Shown here: positions 59,686-64,000 of the stretch, piece after piece
How positions within the stretch are numbered: the stretch's first letter is position 1
Layout: each line of letters starts with the position of its first letter
From: Pseudomonas orientalis
GTDB taxonomy: Bacteria > Pseudomonadota > Gammaproteobacteria > Pseudomonadales > Pseudomonadaceae
Assembly (NCBI RefSeq): GCF_001439815.1
Contig: NZ_JYLM01000012.1
Coordinates: 62,001 to 126,000, forward strand
Reading direction: 5' to 3'
Length of the DNA: 64,000 nucleotides
Position numbers and translations under genes: made by a program
The notes under the pieces: generated by a model
Told to the model about the DNA's origin: nothing
What the model saw: the letters and a program-made list of their open reading frames with translations, nothing else
Databases searched by the model: none

Positions 59686-59820
59686 ATGAAACGTACTTTC
59701 CAACCAAGCACCATCAAACGCGCCCGTACTCACGGCTTCCGTGCTCGCATGGCTACCAAGAACGGCCGTGCTGTCCTGTCGCGTCGCCGCGCCAAAGGTC
59801 GTGCGCGTCTGGCAGTTTGA
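59686..59820 (+). CDS. rpmH: 50S ribosomal protein L34
   Basis: 44 residues, MKRTFQPSTIKRARTHGFRA and then the Arg/Lys-rich tail ending RARLAV. Standard length and sequence. First gene of the rpmH-rnpA-yidD-yidC-mnmE cluster, reading away from oriC. Its end lies 13 bases before rnpA. Confidence 0.98.
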   Translation: MKRTFQPSTIKRARTHGFRARMATKNGRAVLSRRRAKGRARLAV

Positions 59821-59833
59821 TAATCCGGTACTG

Positions 59834-60241
59834 GTGGTGAGTCAGGACTTCAGTCGGGAAAAGCGTTTGCTAACCCCCCGGCATTTCAAGGCAGTCTTTG
59901 ACTCCCCCACCGGCAAGGTTCCGGGGAAAAATCTCCTGCTCCTTGCGCGTAACAACGATCTTGATCACCCCCGTCTCGGGTTGGTGATCGGCAAGAAGAG
60001 CGTCAAGCTCTCCGTTGAGCGCAATCGCCTCAAGCGTCTGATGCGCGAATCGTTTCGCCTCCACCAGGACACTCTGGTTGGTTGGGATATTGTTATCGTC
60101 GCGCGCAAAGGCTTGGGGGATGTAGAAAACCCCGAATTGATTCAGCATTTCGGCAAGCTCTGGAAACGTCTGGCGCGTACCCACAAACCAGCACCAGCAG
60201 TCAGCACCGAAACTGTAGGGGTAGACAGCACTGATGCGTAA
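59834..60241 (+). CDS. rnpA: ribonuclease P protein component
   Basis: 135 residues beginning at GTG as MVSQDFSREKRLLTPRHF, the usual Pseudomonas start. The RNA-binding signature is RNRLKRLMRESFRLHQ. Protein partner of the RNase P RNA for tRNA 5-prime maturation. The frame is open upstream across rpmH but that part is not coding. It overlaps yidD by eight bases. Confidence 0.95.
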   Translation: MVSQDFSREKRLLTPRHFKAVFDSPTGKVPGKNLLLLARNNDLDHPRLGLVIGKKSVKLSVERNRLKRLMRESFRLHQDTLVGWDIVIVARKGLGDVENPELIQHFGKLWKRLARTHKPAPAVSTETVGVDSTDA

Positions 60242-60479
60242 ACTGGCCCTCGTTCCGATCCAGTTTTATCGCTATGCCATTAGTCCTCTGATGGCCAGCC
60301 ACTGTCGTTTCTACCCCAGTTGTTCCTGCTACGCGTTAGAAGCCATAGAAAATCATGGTCTTCTGCGCGGTGGCTGGCTGACCTTTCGTCGTTTAGGTCG
60401 CTGTCATCCGTGGAATCCCGGTGGTTATGACCCGGTTCCGCCTATCCCTACCTCCCGTTCTTCTTCGATGGCCGAGTAA
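60234..60479 (+). CDS. yidD: membrane protein insertion efficiency factor YidD
   Basis: 81 residues of the YidD family, with PSCSCYALEAIENHGLLRGG, RLGRCHPWNPGGYDPVP as the conserved core. It assists YidC-dependent insertion at the inner membrane. Overlaps rnpA; two bases before yidC. Confidence 0.96.
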   Translation: MRKLALVPIQFYRYAISPLMASHCRFYPSCSCYALEAIENHGLLRGGWLTFRRLGRCHPWNPGGYDPVPPIPTSRSSSMAE

Positions 60480-60481
60480 TC

Positions 60482-62164
60482 ATGGATATTAAACGCACGA
60501 TCCTGATCGTCGCCCTGGCAATCGTGTCCTACGTCATGGTCCTGAAATGGAACCAGGACTACGGCCAGGCTGCCCTGCCGACTCAGAATGTTGCTACCAA
60601 CCAGGCTGCGCCGGCTATTCCGGACACCCCGCTGGGTAACAATGCGTCCGCGAGTGCCGATGTTCCCAGCGCGAATGGCGAGACAAGTGCCCCGTTAGAA
60701 ACGCCAGTGGTCACCAACAAAGACCTCATCCACGTTAAAACGGATGTGCTTGACCTGGCTATCGACCCGCAGGGTGGTGATATCGCACAGCTGAAGCTGC
60801 CGCTTTATCCCCGTCGCCAAGACCACCCGGATGTTCCGTTCCAGCTGTTCGATAACGGCGGTGAACGTACCTATCTGGCGCAAAGCGGCCTGACCGGCAC
60901 CAATGGTCCGGATGCTCGTGCTGCCGGTCGTCCGGTTTATTCGACCGAACAGAAGACTTATCAACTGGCTGATGGCCAGAACCAGTTGAACGTCGACCTG
61001 AAATTCAGCCTCGACGGCGTCAATTACATCAAGCGTTTCAGCTTCACCCGTGGTTTGTACGATTTGAAGGTCACTTACCTGATCGACAACACCAGCGACA
61101 AAGCCTGGAGCGGCAACCTGTTTGCCCAGCTCAAGCGTGACGCCAGCTCCGATCCTTCTTCCAGCACTGCCACCGGCACCGCGACTTACCTGGGCGCCGC
61201 CCTGTGGACAAGTAACGAGCCGTACAAAAAGGTGTCGATGAAGGACATCGACAAGGGCGCGCTGAAAGAAACCGTTCAAGGTGGCTGGGTAGCGTGGCTG
61301 CAACACTATTTCGTGACCGCCTGGATCCCGAACAAGGGTGAAGCCAACCTGGTTCAAACTCGCAAGGACAGCCAAGGTAACTACATCATTGGCTTTACTG
61401 GCCCGGCGTTGACCGTCGCACCCGGTGCCAAGGCAGAAACCAGCGCTACTCTGTACGCCGGCCCGAAAAGCCAAGCCGTGTTGAAAGAGTTGTCCCCAGG
61501 TCTTGAATTGACTGTGGATTACGGCTTCCTGTGGTTCATTGCCCAGCCGATCTTCTGGCTGCTGCAACATATCCACAGCATCGTCGGTAACTGGGGCTTC
61601 TCGATCATCTTCCTGACCATGCTGATCAAGGGGATCTTCTTCCCACTGTCGGCGGCCAGCTACAAGTCGATGGCGCGCATGCGTGCCGTGGCTCCGAAAC
61701 TGGCGGCGTTGAAAGAACAGCATGGCGATGACCGGCAGAAAATGTCCCAGGCCATGATGGAGCTGTACAAGAAAGAGAAGATCAACCCGCTGGGTGGTTG
61801 CTTGCCGATTCTTGTACAGATGCCGGTGTTCCTGTCGCTGTACTGGGTACTCCTGGAAAGCGTGGAAATGCGCCAGGCACCGTTCATTCTGTGGATAACC
61901 GACCTGTCGATCAAGGACCCGTTCTTTATCCTGCCGATCATCATGGGCGCGACCATGTTTATCCAGCAGCGCCTGAACCCGACTCCGCCGGATCCAATGC
62001 AGGCCAAGGTGATGAAAATGATGCCGATCATCTTCACCTTCTTCTTCCTGTGGTTCCCAGCGGGCCTGGTCCTGTACTGGGTCGTCAACAACGTGTTGTC
62101 GATCTCCCAACAGTGGTACATCACACGTAAAATCGAAGCGGCTACCAAAAAAGCCGAGGCGTAA
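60482..62164 (+). CDS. yidC: membrane protein insertase YidC
   Basis: 560 residues: an N-terminal helix (RTILIVALAIVSYVMVL), a large periplasmic beta domain (about 60-350) and five C-terminal helices with the conserved hydrophilic groove (MLIKGIFFPLSAASYKSMARM, LGGCLPILVQMPVFLSLYWV). Inserts membrane proteins with or without Sec. A DnaA box at 61890 lies in its coding sequence. Confidence 0.98.
   Translation: MDIKRTILIVALAIVSYVMVLKWNQDYGQAALPTQNVATNQAAPAIPDTPLGNNASASADVPSANGETSAPLETPVVTNKDLIHVKTDVLDLAIDPQGGDIAQLKLPLYPRRQDHPDVPFQLFDNGGERTYLAQSGLTGTNGPDARAAGRPVYSTEQKTYQLADGQNQLNVDLKFSLDGVNYIKRFSFTRGLYDLKVTYLIDNTSDKAWSGNLFAQLKRDASSDPSSSTATGTATYLGAALWTSNEPYKKVSMKDIDKGALKETVQGGWVAWLQHYFVTAWIPNKGEANLVQTRKDSQGNYIIGFTGPALTVAPGAKAETSATLYAGPKSQAVLKELSPGLELTVDYGFLWFIAQPIFWLLQHIHSIVGNWGFSIIFLTMLIKGIFFPLSAASYKSMARMRAVAPKLAALKEQHGDDRQKMSQAMMELYKKEKINPLGGCLPILVQMPVFLSLYWVLLESVEMRQAPFILWITDLSIKDPFFILPIIMGATMFIQQRLNPTPPDPMQAKVMKMMPIIFTFFFLWFPAGLVLYWVVNNVLSISQQWYITRKIEAATKKAEA
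61890..61898 (-). promoter_or_regulatory. Perfect DnaA box inside yidC
   Basis: TTATCCACA on the minus strand; one of three boxes within about 1 kb (61890, 62172, 62841). Confidence 0.5.
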
Positions 62165-62171
62165 TTTACTC

Positions 62172-62180
62172 TGTGGATAA
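62172..62180 (-). promoter_or_regulatory. Perfect DnaA box in the yidC-mnmE gap
   Basis: TTATCCACA on the minus strand, between the yidC stop and its terminator. Confidence 0.55.
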
Positions 62181-62189
62181 CCACTCAAG

Positions 62190-62212
62190 ACGCCCCCTAG
62201 TGGGGCGTTTTG
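62190..62212 (+). terminator. Intrinsic terminator after yidC
   Basis: ACGCCCC-CTAGT-GGGGCGT, a 7-bp GC-rich stem followed by TTTTGCTTT. It ends the rpmH-yidC transcript before mnmE. Confidence 0.82.
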
Positions 62213-62243
62213 CTTTCCGATACTTTAATTCTGGAACCTGCTG

Positions 62244-63614
62244 ATGAGCGCTCCCCGTGAAACCATCGCTGCTGTCGCAACCGCTCAAGGTCGCGGCGGC
62301 GTCGGTATCGTTCGAATTTCCGGGCCGCTCGCCAGCGCGGCCGCCAAGGCGATCAGTGGACGGGAGTTGAAGCCGCGGTTCGCCCATTACGGCCCGTTTC
62401 TGGATGTGGACGAAAGTGTGCTGGACGAGGGCCTCGCCCTTTATTTCCCGGGACCCAACTCCTTCACCGGTGAAGATGTACTGGAACTGCAGGGCCATGG
62501 CGGTCCGGTTGTTCTGGACATGCTGCTGCAGCGTTGCCTGCAACTGGGCTGCCGTCTGGCCCGGCCGGGCGAATTCAGCGAGCGGGCGTTCCTCAATGAC
62601 AAACTCGACCTGGCCCAGGCCGAAGCCATTGCCGACCTGATCGAGGCAAGTTCTGCACAAGCCGCGCGCAATGCATTGCGTTCGTTGCAGGGGGCCTTTT
62701 CCTTGCGTGTGCATAACTTGACCGAGCAATTGATCAGCCTGCGAATCTATGTCGAGGCCGCCATTGATTTTCCTGAAGAGGAAATTGATTTCCTGGCCGA
62801 TGGCCACGTCCTGGCGATGCTGGATAAAGTCCGCGATGAGTTATCCACAGTGCTGCGCGAAGCGGGGCAGGGTGCATTGCTGCGTGACGGCATGACCGTG
62901 GTGATTGCGGGGCGACCTAACGCCGGTAAATCCAGCCTGCTTAATGCATTGGCGGGGCGCGAAGCGGCCATTGTTACCGAAATCGCGGGTACCACTCGCG
63001 ACATCCTGCGCGAACATATCCACATCGATGGCATGCCGTTGCACGTGGTCGATACGGCAGGGTTGCGCAATACGGACGACCAGGTCGAGAAGATCGGCGT
63101 GGAACGCGCGCTCAAAGCCATCGGCGAGGCAGATCGTGTGTTGCTGGTGGTGGACGCCACCGCCCCCGAGGCGGTGGATCCCTTTGCGCTGTGGCCGGAA
63201 TTCCTCGAGCAACGGCCAGACCCGACCAAAGTCACCTTGATCCGTAACAAAGCCGACCTGACCGGTGAAGCCATTGCGATGCAAATCAGCGAGGATGGCC
63301 ATGTGACTATCAGCCTGAGCGCCAAGTCGGCAGGCGAAGGCCTGGAGCTGCTGCGTGACCATCTCAAGGCCTGCATGGGCTACGAGCAGACCTCGGAAAG
63401 CAGCTTCAGTGCACGCCGCAGGCATCTGGAGGCGCTTCGCCATGCCAGCGCGGCGTTGGAGCACGGACGAGCACAGCTGACCCTGGCGGGTGCAGGAGAG
63501 CTGCTGGCTGAGGATTTGCGCCAGGCGCAGCAGCTGTTAGGTGAGATTACCGGTGCATTCAGCTCCGATGACTTGCTCGGCCGAATTTTTTCCAGCTTCT
63601 GTATCGGTAAATAG
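62244..63614 (+). CDS. mnmE: tRNA modification GTPase MnmE
   Basis: 456 residues. The N-terminal folate-binding domain (RGGVGIVRISGPLA), the GTPase G domain with GRPNAGKSSLLNAL, DTAGLR and NKAD, and the C-terminal CIGK tail, which contributes the essential cysteine. With MnmG it modifies U34 of tRNAs. Convergent with the receptor gene. Confidence 0.98.
   Translation: MSAPRETIAAVATAQGRGGVGIVRISGPLASAAAKAISGRELKPRFAHYGPFLDVDESVLDEGLALYFPGPNSFTGEDVLELQGHGGPVVLDMLLQRCLQLGCRLARPGEFSERAFLNDKLDLAQAEAIADLIEASSAQAARNALRSLQGAFSLRVHNLTEQLISLRIYVEAAIDFPEEEIDFLADGHVLAMLDKVRDELSTVLREAGQGALLRDGMTVVIAGRPNAGKSSLLNALAGREAAIVTEIAGTTRDILREHIHIDGMPLHVVDTAGLRNTDDQVEKIGVERALKAIGEADRVLLVVDATAPEAVDPFALWPEFLEQRPDPTKVTLIRNKADLTGEAIAMQISEDGHVTISLSAKSAGEGLELLRDHLKACMGYEQTSESSFSARRRHLEALRHASAALEHGRAQLTLAGAGELLAEDLRQAQQLLGEITGAFSSDDLLGRIFSSFCIGK
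62841..62849 (+). promoter_or_regulatory. Perfect DnaA box inside mnmE
   Basis: TTATCCACA on the plus strand within the coding sequence. Confidence 0.5.
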
Positions 63615-63620
63615 CCAGGT

Positions 63621-64000
63621 TTACCAGTTGTAGGACACCGTACCCAACAGGGTACGGCTGTCACCCCAATAGCAGCGCCCCGCATCGTTGCAACCAGACA
63701 CGTACTCCTTGTCGAACAGGTTCTTGGCGTTCAGATCCACTGACCAATGCGGGTCGATCTGATACCCCACCACGGCATCCACCAGCGTGACACTGCCGGC
63801 ATCCAACTTCCCGTAAAGCGTAGGCGCCGTGTAGGAAAAGGTACTGTCGAAATAACGCACACCTCCTCCCACGGACAGGCCCTTGAGCTGGCCATCCAGG
63901 AAGCGATATTTACTCCATATCGAAGCCTGATTGCGAGGAACGCCGGTCATCTGGCGCCCTTCGACCAGAGAGGTGGCGGTATCCTTGGAGATCCGCGCGT
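63621..64000 (-). CDS. TonB-dependent siderophore receptor, C-terminal part (runs off the window)
   Basis: The last 126 or so residues of a beta-barrel receptor. Visible barrel strands include SLVEGRQMTGVPRNQASIWS, LSVGGGVRYFDS and DLNAKNLFDKEYV, and the protein ends TVSYNW with an aromatic terminal residue, as outer-membrane proteins do. The pattern matches ferri-siderophore receptors of the FpvA/FhuE type. The rest, including any signalling domain, is outside the window. Confidence 0.9.
   Translation of the reverse strand, partial: ARISKDTATSLVEGRQMTGVPRNQASIWSKYRFLDGQLKGLSVGGGVRYFDSTFSYTAPTLYGKLDAGSVTLVDAVVGYQIDPHWSVDLNAKNLFDKEYVSGCNDAGRCYWGDSRTLLGTVSYNW

Overview
The window is about 64 kb of a Pseudomonas chromosome around the replication origin, most likely from the P. 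fluorescens group. The evidence is the dnaA-dnaN-recF-gyrB block next to rpmH-rnpA-yidD-yidC-mnmE, the def-fmt-rsmB-trkA and glyQ-glyS-gmhB-plsC blocks, a trpI/trpBA pair, parS-type palindromes of Pseudomonas sequence, and many GC-rich REP/REPIN repeats of the fluorescens type. Species assignment is inference. No rRNA, tRNA, CRISPR array, prophage or insertion sequence was seen.

Layout. 1-2.5 kb: the start of a SulP transporter with a beta-carbonic anhydrase, and an SOS-box-controlled radical SAM protein. 2.5-6.4 kb: a three-gene membrane gluconate 2-dehydrogenase operon. 6.4-7.1 kb: a gene-free stretch packed with repeats. 7.1-18.7 kb: housekeeping and small conserved genes (yheV-like, prlC, gamma-carbonic anhydrase, HAD phosphatase, two lipoproteins, two DUF1161 proteins, OsmC, luciferase-like oxidoreductase, dodecin, trpI, trpBA). 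18.8-24.8 kb: accessory catabolism, with a lone berberine-bridge-type flavoprotein and a galactonate operon (dgoK-dgoA-dgoD-transporter). 25-30.6 kb: choline-sulfate use (LysR regulator, betC, choline-binding protein, SulP transporter). 30.7-47 kb: the conserved origin-proximal core (aroE, hemF, qor, tsaC, dprA, a LysM-family protein that has lost its LysM domain, def, fmt, rsmB, trkA, lipid A acyltransferase, tag, glyQS, gmhB, plsC). 47.2-52.6 kb: accessory genes between plsC and gyrB, namely a divergent CHASE2 histidine kinase/response regulator pair and a 645-residue multi-zinc-finger protein with a Vsr-like (EDxHD) nuclease motif. 52.9-63.6 kb: gyrB-recF-dnaN-dnaA, oriC, rpmH-rnpA-yidD-yidC-mnmE. 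The window ends inside a TonB-dependent siderophore receptor.

How it fits together. Replication initiation (DnaA, oriC, DnaN), segregation sites (parS inside recF) and supercoiling (GyrB) lie together. Perfect DnaA boxes occur not only in oriC but also across dnaA, yidC, mnmE and several distant sites. Carbon use is represented by periplasmic gluconate oxidation and by galactonate breakdown through 2-keto-3-deoxy-6-phosphogalactonate. Choline-O-sulfate use couples hydrolysis to choline uptake and possibly sulfate transport.

The most promising candidate for something undescribed is the zinc-finger/nuclease protein on the minus strand at 50682-52619. It has its own promoter-like sequence, its own terminator and lower GC, and it sits between parS-like sites next to gyrB. 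Second is the LysM-less version of the LysM protein beside dprA/def. Third is a REPIN nested inside another REPIN.
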